NCBI RefSeq assembly: GCF_900103665.1
Contig: NZ_FNGY01000011.1
Coordinates: 186,001-250,000, forward strand
Reading direction: 5' to 3'
From: Pedobacter steynii
GTDB lineage: Bacteria; Bacteroidota; Bacteroidia; Sphingobacteriales; Sphingobacteriaceae
DNA: 64,000 nucleotides
This document shows, piece by piece, positions 1-9,100 of this stretch; the first letter of the stretch is position 1, and every line of letters begins with the position of its first letter. A model generated the notes under the pieces. That model saw only the letters and a list, made by a program, of their open reading frames with translations, searched no databases and was not told the DNA's origin. Made by a program: the position numbers and the translations under genes.

Positions 1-1350
1 TACCACATTACCCCCATCGAAGAGGAACGTCCCATCGGATCAAAGGTGATCCTTTATCCGAAAGATGAATTTAAATACCTGTTTAAGGCCGATGTGTTTC
101 GCAAGAACCTCGAATATTACGGAGAGGCATTGCCCATGCCCATTTACCTTCATTACGAAGAAACCGTCCATTGGATAAATGAAGCAGGTGCACTTTGGCT
201 GGAATCAACCACCACTAAAGAAGAACTGCTAGCCATTGGAAGGAAAGCCTTTAATACCGGATTTTTAGATGCGTTCCCGATTTCAACATCCAGCGGTGGC
301 GTTAAAGGAGTTGCTTATATCCTGCCTTATAAAACACAATTTAGTGGAAAACAAACCCATAAACTATTTTTAAAGCGGATGTTTCTGAGCGATGACGATT
401 GCAGGTTACTCCCAAAATGGGCGTTTTTTATCCGTTGTATCCTCAATGCAGAGGGACTGGATGCCATCGCTTCCAGGGAGGCACTGGTTTACAATGACGC
501 TTTAAAAGGGGCGAAAAAAGAAATCGGAAACACCATTAAGGCTTACCTGAAATCCATCGGCCTGATTGACCACAACATCTATCAGAAGCTGATCAGCACC
601 CACTACCTCCACCTGAAAGCAATTGCAGCGGAGGATAATGAGCTCTTACAGGTTTTTATCGACGACCTTCCATTTGAAACAAACAAAGGCATCCGGACCT
701 TTAGAAACATCAGGGAACTGGAGCCCACCATTTTCTACACCCCAAACATTGATGATTTCAAACAGGTGCGCCGGATTGCCGGTGCTCAGGGAACCCTGAT
801 CATCAATGCGGCTTACACTTTTGAAGAGGAGTTGCTGAAAAAAATTCAACGCCTGGACAGCAGCCTCAGGATCGAACAGATCTCTCCGGGCAGCTTATTA
901 AACAGCTTTCATGCCATTGACACTTCCCTGGACCCTGCCCTGGCTGATTTTGAAATCCGTGCAGCTGAAGTATTAAAAAAATTAAACTGTACCTGTAGCC
1001 TGAAACAGTTTAGCCCTGAAGATACCCCGGCGATATATGTCGCCCCTCAGGACGAGATCAATGTAAAACAAGCGGTCTCCCCGAGCAACCCGCTCACAGC
1101 GACACTCAGCGCTTTTGCACCAAAAAAGAAAGCCGTACAACCAGTACTGTGTTTCAATGCAGACAATAAACTGGTCAAAAGTATGATTGGAATCAAAGAC
1201 CCATATGTCTTTCCTTCCATTGTTCACATCTTATACGTGCAATCCCTGTTACTGGGAAAGTATCCTGTAAGTGATACAGAAATGAATTTATTTAACGAGG
1301 CACTCCATAGCCTGATCATTATGGGAATGGAGCATTTTATTAACATTTAA
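1..1350 (+). CDS. HSP90-like ATPase, C-terminal part (5' end outside window)
   Basis: The reading frame is open from base 1 with no stop before the GTG at 46, so this is the last 449 codons of a longer gene and the ATP-binding N-terminal domain lies outside. The visible part matches the middle and C-terminal domains of HSP90/HtpG proteins. KQTHKLFLKRMFL corresponds to the family's 'IKLYVRRVFI' strand, and RCILNAEGLDAIASREAL corresponds to 'RGVVDSEDLPLNISRE'. The second half diverges strongly from classical HtpG, so this is probably the separate 'HSP90 family protein' group rather than the housekeeping chaperone. The next gene starts 7 bp after its stop, which suggests translational coupling with a TPR-like partner. 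Assignment rests on motif recall; the client is unknown. Confidence 0.72.
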   Translation, partial: YHITPIEEERPIGSKVILYPKDEFKYLFKADVFRKNLEYYGEALPMPIYLHYEETVHWINEAGALWLESTTTKEELLAIGRKAFNTGFLDAFPISTSSGGVKGVAYILPYKTQFSGKQTHKLFLKRMFLSDDDCRLLPKWAFFIRCILNAEGLDAIASREALVYNDALKGAKKEIGNTIKAYLKSIGLIDHNIYQKLISTHYLHLKAIAAEDNELLQVFIDDLPFETNKGIRTFRNIRELEPTIFYTPNIDDFKQVRRIAGAQGTLIINAAYTFEEELLKKIQRLDSSLRIEQISPGSLLNSFHAIDTSLDPALADFEIRAAEVLKKLNCTCSLKQFSPEDTPAIYVAPQDEINVKQAVSPSNPLTATLSAFAPKKKAVQPVLCFNADNKLVKSMIGIKDPYVFPSIVHILYVQSLLLGKYPVSDTEMNLFNEALHSLIIMGMEHFINI

Positions 1351-1357
1351 TTACACC

Positions 1358-2431
1358 ATGAGGTATACATTAGAAGTACAGAAATTATTAAACCGTGCAA
1401 ACCAGGAAAATATTCATCCAAAGGATGCAGGAAAACTATTGGTCCAGGCGATCCAGATTGCCGATGCGAACGAAGATGTGGAGTTGGGATACGAATTGCG
1501 GTCGGACTTAATGGATAAAGAATGGGGTCTGTCTGACAGAACAGAATTCGTAAGCCTTTTCAGCTGGATGTTAAATGCCTATGATGCCGACCCTGAAAAC
1601 TACGAGATAGAAGACCTGCTTTGGAAATACAAATGGATCATTAATGAGTTGTATTCCAATCCAGATGTTCCATTGGAGCAAATCGAGCTCGTTCTTGAGG
1701 ATTATAAGCGCAGGTTGGAAGAGAAAGGCCTGGGCATTCGTTCTTATTATTCCAAACAGCTAAACGAAGCCTTGTATCAGCAGGACGCGGCTAAAAGCAC
1801 GACCTTTCTTGATCTGGTCAATGCAGTGCCCAGAGATGAATTGAGCGACTGTAACGCTTGTGAGATGGATACAGAGGTGACTTACCTGATCAATGAAGGT
1901 GATTTTGGCAATGCTTACACCAAAGCCCTTCCCCTGCTTCAAAAACAGTTTACCTGTGCCCATGTACCGGTGATTACTTTCTGTCAGCTTTGCTACATGG
2001 CCATCAGGAACAACGAATTTGAAAAGGCGGCAGAATTGTTCCATCAGGCAGAAGAAGGTTTGCAGGAAGTGGAAGACGACAGCTCACTGATCACTTCCAT
2101 TGGTGCACTGATCGTTTATTTGTTCCATACCGATAAAGATAAAGGCTGGCATTATATCGAGAAATACCTGCCATGGGCCGACTCGACAAAAACAAGCCGC
2201 AGGTTCTTCTTCTCCCTGAATATGGCGGAAGCCTTAAAACAGGAAGATCAGGAGAAAGAGGTAACTATAGAATTACCGCATGAGCATCCGCTATACACGA
2301 CATCAAATACTTATAAAGTAAAGGATTTATACGACCACTATTACCAGGAGGCTCAACGATATGCTGTTGAGTTCGATGAACGTAACAGGAACTCAAACTT
2401 TTCCCTTCAAATAGAAAAAGCGCTTAGTTAA
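1358..2431 (+). CDS. TPR-like helical repeat protein, partner of the HSP90-like gene
   Basis: This is a 357-residue, all-helical, acidic soluble protein without signal peptide or membrane segment. Its alternating helices (for example the stretch EFEKAAELFHQAEEGL) look like degenerate tetratricopeptide repeats. A DCNAC motif followed about 50 residues later by FTCAH recalls the cysteine pattern I remember in TPR proteins encoded beside HSP90-family genes in Actinobacteria; that match is from memory and was not searched. TPR domains commonly bind HSP90-type chaperones, so a co-chaperone or client-adaptor role is inferred from the 7-bp spacing to the upstream gene. The ATG at 1358 is the natural start. 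A strong terminator overlaps the stop codon. Confidence 0.6.
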   Translation: MRYTLEVQKLLNRANQENIHPKDAGKLLVQAIQIADANEDVELGYELRSDLMDKEWGLSDRTEFVSLFSWMLNAYDADPENYEIEDLLWKYKWIINELYSNPDVPLEQIELVLEDYKRRLEEKGLGIRSYYSKQLNEALYQQDAAKSTTFLDLVNAVPRDELSDCNACEMDTEVTYLINEGDFGNAYTKALPLLQKQFTCAHVPVITFCQLCYMAIRNNEFEKAAELFHQAEEGLQEVEDDSSLITSIGALIVYLFHTDKDKGWHYIEKYLPWADSTKTSRRFFFSLNMAEALKQEDQEKEVTIELPHEHPLYTTSNTYKVKDLYDHYYQEAQRYAVEFDERNRNSNFSLQIEKALS

Positions 2432-2450
2432 GCGCTTTTTCTATTTATTT
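2411..2450 (+). terminator. Intrinsic terminator of the HSP90-like/TPR operon
   Basis: Inverted repeat with 15-nt arms at 2411-2425 and 2430-2444, loop AGTT, followed by a T-rich stretch. The stem overlaps the stop codon of the TPR-like gene. The two arms carry A-runs and T-runs, so it could work in both directions. Confidence 0.85.
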
Positions 2451-2470
2451 CTTCAGGATCTCCAACTCAT

Positions 2471-2520
2471 CAAGAATACCATAGACAATGTTCAAACGAG
2501 CATTGTCTATGGTATTCTTG
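2471..2520. repeat. Perfect 20-bp inverted repeat between convergent genes
   Basis: The arms at 2471-2490 and 2501-2520 are perfectly complementary over 20 bp, with a 10-nt spacer. The element abuts the stop codon of the minus-strand cyclotransferase gene, so termination of that transcript is the simplest role. It has no clear T-run on the minus-strand exit side, and its stem is longer than the other terminators here. Confidence 0.7.
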
Positions 2521-3342
2521 TTATTTATTAAGTTCAATCTGGTAAATATTGGCCCATAGTTTCCCTGTAACGTATATTTTATCTGCATCAGGGTCATAAG
2601 CAATCCCATTCATTTCTAAAGCGCCAGGATTGTTACTTTTCTCCGTGACGGCTAAAGCATTAAAATCCAGTTTACCGACCACTTTAGCAGTAGCCGGATC
2701 AATTTTAACGATATCATTGGTGCCCCAGACATTGGCATAAATAAAACCCTTAATAAATTCCAGTTCATTCAATTGAGCTAAAGGCTGCCCGTTTTCAGTC
2801 ACTGAAATTGTCTTAACCGGCGACAAGCTTTCAGGATCAAGAAACGTTAATTTATCGGTACCATCACTCATGATTAAGGAAACACTATCCGTTGTTAGCC
2901 CCCAACCTTCGGCATTGGCGTACTTAAATTCCCTAAGTTTTTTAAAGGTAGTTGCATCATAGATGAATCCAAGCTGATTTTTATAGCTGAGCTGATAGAG
3001 CTTATTTTTCAGGATTACAATACCCTCTCCAAAGTATTTTGACCTGTCCAGTTCTACCTTGACATCAAGCTTACCTGTTTTTAGGTCCTGAATACCGATG
3101 AGAGAACGCGTACTGGTCATGTCAAGTGGAGAACCTGTACTTTCAAACAGTTTTCCCTGATGAAATAAAAATCCCTCGATAAACAGCGTTGTATCATGAG
3201 GAAAATTATTCGTCACATAATAACTGAGTACAAGAGTCGAAAGCGATGCAGCTGCAATCGTTGTTTTCTCTACATGATGGCTGTTCCGGCAGCTTTGCAA
3301 AGCCAGCAACAGGAGAACCGGGTAAATAATTTTTCTTTTCAT
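2521..3342 (-). CDS. Glutaminyl-peptide cyclotransferase (Glu_cyclase_2 type), lipoprotein
   Basis: This is a 273-residue protein of the beta-propeller glutaminyl cyclase family, which converts N-terminal glutamine of peptides or proteins to pyroglutamate. Family signatures are visible in order: FPHDTTLFIEGF, ESTGSPLDMTSTRSLI, FGEGIVILKNKLYQL, EGWGLTTDSVSLIMSDGTD, LNELEFIKGFIYANVW, and NGIAYDPDADKIYVTGKLW near the end. The N-terminus is a lipoprotein signal with lipobox LQSC (Cys18), so the enzyme should sit on the periplasmic face or the outer membrane. It is a single gene, convergent with the TPR-like gene and separated from the next minus gene by about 50 bp. Function is assigned from the family pattern with good confidence; the substrate is not known. 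Confidence 0.88.
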   Translation of the reverse strand: MKRKIIYPVLLLLALQSCRNSHHVEKTTIAAASLSTLVLSYYVTNNFPHDTTLFIEGFLFHQGKLFESTGSPLDMTSTRSLIGIQDLKTGKLDVKVELDRSKYFGEGIVILKNKLYQLSYKNQLGFIYDATTFKKLREFKYANAEGWGLTTDSVSLIMSDGTDKLTFLDPESLSPVKTISVTENGQPLAQLNELEFIKGFIYANVWGTNDIVKIDPATAKVVGKLDFNALAVTEKSNNPGALEMNGIAYDPDADKIYVTGKLWANIYQIELNK

Positions 3343-3389
3343 ATCGTTTAAAAGAAAATGTATTCGTATTAAAATTACAAACCTAAAAA

Positions 3390-4733
3390 TTATTCCAAAA
3401 ATACCTTTAGCCGGCTGTTAAACTCCGCGACAATCTCGACAGGGGCATAATGTGTTGCTCCTTCAAATATGACCAATTGGGAAGAGGGAATATTTGCTGC
3501 GATGTATTTGGTATGTTTTTCCAGAACCATATCCTTTACTCCCGCCATCACCAATACCGGCGCCTGAATCTGTTTTAGATTTTCAACAGTGATGTGGGGT
3601 TCATTCAACAACATGGTAAACAACCTGGCCTGTTGTTTCGACTGATCGTCCGATTTTGCCTCCAGACCCAGGATTGACTTCTTTATCTCCTTAAGGATGC
3701 TTCCCGGAATTGCTTCTTCCGTTGCAAACATAACGGCCCCCATCACAGCCAGTTTATTTACATAAGTGGGGTACTTATAAGCCATGATTAAGCCTGTATT
3801 TCCTCCATCACTCCAACCATATATATGGGTTTTTGAAATGTGCAGCGAGTCAAGAACTGTTTTCATGTCCTCTGCAAACAAATCGTAAGTAAGGGGATCG
3901 GTGCTCAGGTCCTTACTTTTCCCCTGACCACGGGTATCCACAGCAATCACCTTGTAATATTTAGAAAATTCTATAATCTGTTTCTTTAAAGCAAAGATCG
4001 ACTGACTGTTGCCGTGCAGCAATAATAAGGGCTCCCCTTTACCATAAGTCTCGTAATAGATATTCGCGTTATTAACTTTAACGTAGGCCCCTGCTGCAGG
4101 GTTATTTCCGTATGGAATATAAGGATGAGGAACACTATCGAAATCAGGTTTTAATCCAGCCTGACTGATGTCCTTTCCATCGATCAGAATCCGGATATCA
4201 TCGACCCATAATTTACCTGTACCAGCCAATCCGGGCCATATCCGAATATACCTTCCCTCTTTTGGCAAAGGAATTTTAACACTATACTCTTTCCAATCCT
4301 CAGTACCTTTAAGCTTTTTATAGTCGACCTGCGCATACTTTATCCGATCATAATCTGCATCATCAACGGCAACTCCCAGTGACACAAACTCGGAAACCGA
4401 CTCAAACTTCAGGTAGACTTTGACCTCCATTTCCTTACCCTCGTATTTTGCAGGTATCACACCCAATGATTGCACCATAGATGAGGGTTTCAGCGCATCG
4501 GTTTTTTCTATCAGCAGGGAACGTTTGCCACTATGCTTTTCCGTACTGTCTGTGATGATCTTATACCCATTCTTTTGTTGATGACCAATCCATGAATATG
4601 GCAGGTTATGATCCGTTGTGATTTCAAAACCCAGGTTAAATTCGCCGGGCTTCTGATTTGACGAAGCTGTTCCCTGAGCCTGAGCAAAAGTGATACTGAA
4701 CGAGGCTAAAATGAAAGTTATAATGCGCATCAT
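3390..4733 (-). CDS. Exported alpha/beta hydrolase with N-terminal beta-sandwich domain
   Basis: 447 residues. A signal peptide (residues 1-20, cleavage near AQAQ) is followed by a roughly 170-residue beta-rich region (about 30-190) resembling carbohydrate-binding or galactose-binding-like modules, with SGKRSLLIEK and LWVDDIRI strands. An alpha/beta hydrolase domain follows (about 215-447). The catalytic set is visible: nucleophile Ser308 in YGWSDGG, probable Asp401 in AGVKD, and His428 in GATHYAP; the HGNSQS oxyanion loop is at 240. It is likely a periplasmic esterase or related hydrolase; the substrate cannot be told. Two ATGs are adjacent (4733 and 4730), and either gives the same signal peptide. 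It may be co-transcribed with the cyclotransferase downstream. Confidence 0.8.
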   Translation of the reverse strand: MMRIITFILASFSITFAQAQGTASSNQKPGEFNLGFEITTDHNLPYSWIGHQQKNGYKIITDSTEKHSGKRSLLIEKTDALKPSSMVQSLGVIPAKYEGKEMEVKVYLKFESVSEFVSLGVAVDDADYDRIKYAQVDYKKLKGTEDWKEYSVKIPLPKEGRYIRIWPGLAGTGKLWVDDIRILIDGKDISQAGLKPDFDSVPHPYIPYGNNPAAGAYVKVNNANIYYETYGKGEPLLLLHGNSQSIFALKKQIIEFSKYYKVIAVDTRGQGKSKDLSTDPLTYDLFAEDMKTVLDSLHISKTHIYGWSDGGNTGLIMAYKYPTYVNKLAVMGAVMFATEEAIPGSILKEIKKSILGLEAKSDDQSKQQARLFTMLLNEPHITVENLKQIQAPVLVMAGVKDMVLEKHTKYIAANIPSSQLVIFEGATHYAPVEIVAEFNSRLKVFLE

Positions 4734-4917
4734 GTTATTTTATTTCCCACTAATCTATTGTTTTAACAAATGACATCCCACATTTTAACAATAGTTAACA
4801 TTTCTACCGAAAAAATTATTTCCATATCCGCATATTTGATCATGGAGTTTATTTTTCAGCCGACAACACTTATACTCATTTTATAAACCGAATTTTAACA
4901 TAAAAAAACTATAACAA

Positions 4918-5190
4918 ATGAAATCAAATCTTTATTTAAAGGCTGTGCTAACCATTATAGCCATCAATCTCACATTATTGACAATCAAAGAACTGCATTT
5001 GATCCCTACCGCAAATGCTTCAGTTCCTTTGCCGAAACGGGAGATGCCCGCAGCAAATTATGGTCTTGTTCCGGTTAACGAAGATGGATCAATAAATGTC
5101 AGGATAAAAAACAGCGACGTGCTGGATGTTCAAATCAGAGGTATAAACAGAGGATTAATGTTCAGTTGGGATGCCATCAGAACAAGGTAA
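4918..5190 (+). CDS. Small exported protein of unknown function
   Basis: 90 residues with an N-terminal hydrophobic segment (about 8-25, AVLTIIAINLTLLTI) followed by an ANAS site that could be a signal-peptide cleavage site or the end of an anchor. The mature part is short and contains YGLVPVNEDGSINVRI, a pattern I recognise loosely from small conserved proteins of Sphingobacteria, without known function. It is divergent from the alpha/beta hydrolase, with a 184-bp AT-rich shared upstream region, and is followed by a strong terminator, so it is probably monocistronic. The good coding frame, plausible export signal and terminator together argue that it is real. Confidence 0.65.
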   Translation: MKSNLYLKAVLTIIAINLTLLTIKELHLIPTANASVPLPKREMPAANYGLVPVNEDGSINVRIKNSDVLDVQIRGINRGLMFSWDAIRTR

Positions 5191-5242
5191 GCATATGATG
5201 ATGCAGAACTTCGAGGCACGTACTAAACAAACTTTATAATGC

Positions 5243-5277
5243 AAAAGCCCATCGTTTTAAAAAGACGATGGGCTTTT
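5243..5277. terminator. Bidirectional intrinsic terminator
   Basis: 13-nt arms at 5243-5255 and 5265-5277 around a 9-nt loop; the arms begin with AAAA and end with TTTT. It lies between the small exported protein (plus) and the 272-aa lipoprotein (minus), so it can serve both. Confidence 0.85.
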
Positions 5278-5332
5278 AGTTTGTAAAGGACGTTCATAAC
5301 TTTAGAAATTAATCCAGGTTCGTCCCATACAA

Positions 5333-6151
5333 TTAACGGGGGAACAACTGAACAAGGTCATAAAACTCTGGATAAGCAACTTTTCCGGAGCCCATTTTCC
5401 TATTAAAAAAGAAACTTTGAACCTTACCACGCGAAACTCCATCGTAGGGTATTTCCAGGTTAAGGATACTATCATCCCTTTTCTTATTGACGTAATACTC
5501 CTTGGTCTTTGAATCTTTTATCACGACAATCTGATATAATTCAGTCCCACTTTGCTGTGGGGTTACCATTGGCACAGGGACCTTTAAGTAAGGTGTCCAT
5601 TTCCCGGGTTGAACATTTTCCACGATTGGAATCGTAGTCGTATTTACCACGATCATGGGATTCGGCTTGGTATCGTCAAAATAGTACTCGAGTACCTCAA
5701 TGTTGATGTCTATTGGCGTAGCGCCACCTGAGGGTTCCAAATAAAAATTTGCAATATATTCATCTCCCTGCGGTTCCGGGTAGGAATAGCCATTACTGAA
5801 CTTCAGTCCGTCGAAATAGAAACCAGGAACAATATTTGTCTTGTCATTGATGTTGAATTTCTGCTGATAAATCGTCTCTCCTGTGCTTTTTCTTTTCAGT
5901 TCCATGTTGATCTCATCCTTGACAAAGGCAAGCTGACTCTGCGAACCTGCAACCTTCACCTGCCCGTAATACTCACGCATTTTAACGCCATCAAAATATT
6001 GTTCAACAGTATCGCCTAAAACAAATCCGGTGATACTAAATTCTTTATTAATCGCTTTTATCTCCGACAACACAGGGATTCCGTCCTTTTCACACGCACT
6101 GAACAGCAATACGATAATTGCCAGGTAAATTATTTTAAATGTTTTAATCAT
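5333..6151 (-). CDS. Lipoprotein of unknown function, partner of a TonB receptor
   Basis: 272 residues with a lipoprotein signal ending LLFSAC (Cys20). The mature protein is rich in beta-strand and Tyr/Pro, with no enzyme motif that I recognise. It starts 12 bp after the stop of the STN-type TonB receptor on the same strand and is the last gene of the sigma/FecR/receptor unit. By analogy with other Bacteroidota loci, a lipoprotein in this position may be a surface-exposed substrate-capture partner of the receptor, but it is not a SusD homologue by sequence: there is no helical TPR-like pattern. Function is therefore inferred only from position. Confidence 0.7.
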   Translation of the reverse strand: MIKTFKIIYLAIIVLLFSACEKDGIPVLSEIKAINKEFSITGFVLGDTVEQYFDGVKMREYYGQVKVAGSQSQLAFVKDEINMELKRKSTGETIYQQKFNINDKTNIVPGFYFDGLKFSNGYSYPEPQGDEYIANFYLEPSGGATPIDINIEVLEYYFDDTKPNPMIVVNTTTIPIVENVQPGKWTPYLKVPVPMVTPQQSGTELYQIVVIKDSKTKEYYVNKKRDDSILNLEIPYDGVSRGKVQSFFFNRKMGSGKVAYPEFYDLVQLFPR

Positions 6152-6163
6152 GATCTGCTTAAA

Positions 6164-9100
6164 TTAGAAATTATAAGAAAAAGAGAGACTGAACGTGCGA
6201 CCTGTATAGCGGGTAGATGTTTGCCGGTCGCCAACTTGTCTGTTCGACACCGGGTCTACATAACCTTCTTCAAATTTCTCCGAGAAACCGAACTTATATT
6301 TGTATTTATCGTTCCATTCCAAATCCTGCAAATGTTCTGTACCGGGCTTTTGTTCGTAGGTACTCTGCGCATTGATAAAATAACGGAAAGGGGCATCCAG
6401 CAGGTTGCTCATGTTTAGTTTAGTTTCCATTTTCCCCTTCATAAATTTATAGCTGATCTGCGCATCCATTTGTGAACGCGGCCTTTCATACTCCACCAAA
6501 CTGGGATCTATTCCGGTAATAAACGTTTTATACCCTGAATGGTTATAGGTAAGGTTCAATCCCAGCTTTTTACCCACATATTGTATTCCTGCATTGTATA
6601 ATAAGGGCACTTGTCCATATAATGCACGCGGATATTTCAAGTATCTATAATACATGGTGTCGGTTTTACTGGCCGTCTCTTCATATTGAACGACCCGAGC
6701 CCTGACTTCTGACTTCTGAAGGGTAAGGTTCCCACTCAGGTATATGTTTTTAAGAAACGGAAGTCCCTGGTATATAAAACCCAGACTCTTACGCAGCTCA
6801 AATTCCCAGCCTTTCACTTTCGCCCAGTCAGAATTAGAAATGGTGATGTAGCCTCTTCCATTATTCTCATTGTCGATCCTGTAATATTCTGCTGGTTTAT
6901 CAAAATACTTATAGAAATAAGCCACCGACAAAAGTTCTCCTGCTCCGGGAAACAACTCAATCTTGGCATCGTAATTATTTATCAAAGTACTACTTACCCC
7001 ATTGCTCCTCACATCTGAACCGTAATTTGGGTTGAATCGGGAGAACCTTGAATTTTCCATCAGTCCTGGCCTGACAGCAGCTTTTGCATAAGATGCACGA
7101 AGGTTCAGGTCTTTTAAAGGGGAGTAAGTCAGGTTGGCTGAAGGCAGGAAATACCAATCTTTCTTTTCTTCAAAAAATATTTTGCTCTTTAAGTCCCTCA
7201 GCAAACTGGCAGAATTCACGATGGTATCCATCTTAAAATATTCAGCCCTGGCCCCCCATACTACACGCAGGTTAGGCAGCAATTTGTGATCGAACATGGC
7301 AAATACACCTTTGTTTACGCTTTTAGCTTCAAATTTATTCGAACCGTAATTTTGCTTAAAATAAAACAGGCTGTTTGCGACATTTTCCATGCTCATATAA
7401 TTGCCCCAGTCCTGGATGGAAAGCAATTCTGTTGGAACTGTTGAATTCGTTCCTTTAGCGATGGGAAGGACTTCCCAGTCGTAGTAAGCATGTTTTTTCA
7501 AATAGTTTACACCGGCTTTAAAGATATGCTGAGTACTGCCCAGCTTAAAATCGTATGCAGCACTAAGGCTCCCATCAAAATTTTGTTCCTTGTAAATGTA
7601 TTCATCGCGATGCAGCGTACCAAAGCCAGGATCACTGGTACTACTGGGTGTATAAATATAAAGCACCCTGTTTCCGATTTCTTTACTTCCCAATGAAGCA
7701 GATATCGCGTCCTGCTCTAAAGATTTCAAGGAGGTTCTGGCGAGGCTCCATTCTATCTTAAGCGGCTTTATGTGATGAACGCCGCTTACCTTATTCTGCA
7801 GCAGGTCTGTGAATTTCGGCCGGTCATCTTCCTCTATGCCCGGAAATTTCCTTTCACTTTCCTCCTTTGGATTGTTGTGCTCCCAGCCCGTATAGCGACT
7901 AAACCTGTTATCAAAGATCCGCGTGTACAAATTGTAGGTATTGATCTGGTGCCTTTCGGTCTTAAAACCTCCGTTCAGCAGCAATCCCAAAGTCGTATTA
8001 AACCCATATATATTTCCGGTGTTGATGTCGGCAGGATCATCTCCGCGCGTAGGCATCTGTGTCCAGTCGCCACGGCGCATGGTGGAAATGTAATCATTGG
8101 TCTGCGTATTCCGGTAACTCAGCGAGCCCACAAAACCAAGCTTACGTTCTTTTTTGCTGCTCAGTGCATAGGTCCTTCCCAAACTTAGCTGATAATTTTG
8201 CGAAGGCATTGATTCAAAAACACGTGCACCTAAACGGGCAGTGCTCCCGATACGTTTGTTTTGTTCGCCAACCTGTGCGGCCTTGATTTCATTCTGACTG
8301 TCTCCCAGAGTCGGACTGAACTTACCGGCCAGGTTCAGCAGGTCCTTTGGAAAACGATCTCTTCCACCGTCATCAAAACCCAGATAATCGTATTTACCCC
8401 GGCCATAACCCAGAAAATCTTTCCCCGTGGTACGACTGTTAAAAGAGGTACCTGCACTTACAGACAAGAAATTGCTTTCAGGTACAGATTTGGTCGTGAT
8501 CTGAACCAAACCTCCGGCAAATCCATAAGGCATATCTGCGGTGATGGACTTAGCCACAACGATATTTTCAACCAGATTGGTTGGGATCAGGTTAAACTCA
8601 AAATCGCGCTCCTGTACATCTGTGCTTGGCAATGTACTGCCGTTGAGCAGCGACACATTGTAACGTTCTGCAATGCCGCGGATCACTACCTTTTTGTTTT
8701 CGTTGGTAGATACTCCGGTAATCCGTTTCAATGTTTCCCCTACATGCTTATCCGGTGTTGCGCCGATCTGCTCTGCGGAAATCCCGTCTGAAAGGTTGGA
8801 GGTATTCTTTTGCAGCGCATATAGCCCGACCGCCGATGCCTTTTTATAACTGGAAGTTATGATTACTTCCGATAAACCTCTGGCGTCGGGTTTCATGGAA
8901 ATATCCAGGGCCGTAATTTCCCCTGCTTTAACCACAACATCGGTAATCCGTTGTTTCAGATAGGAGATATAACTGACCTCCAGTGTATAAGTACCCGGCT
9001 TAAGGCTGATGCTGTACCTGCCGTCTACCGTGCTTTGCACCGCCTGTCCGGTCTCTACAATCTTCACAGTAGTACTCGGCATGAGCTCCCCCCTGTTATC

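Noticed and set aside
8215..8230. CACGTG inside the TonB receptor gene as a possible parS centre.
   Set aside because: The flanks do not form the TGTTTCACGTGAAACA palindrome, and it lies far from parAB.
7490..8791. Several long plus-strand open frames inside the receptor gene.
   Set aside because: They are frame shadows of the minus-strand TonB receptor; none has a plausible domain or start context.
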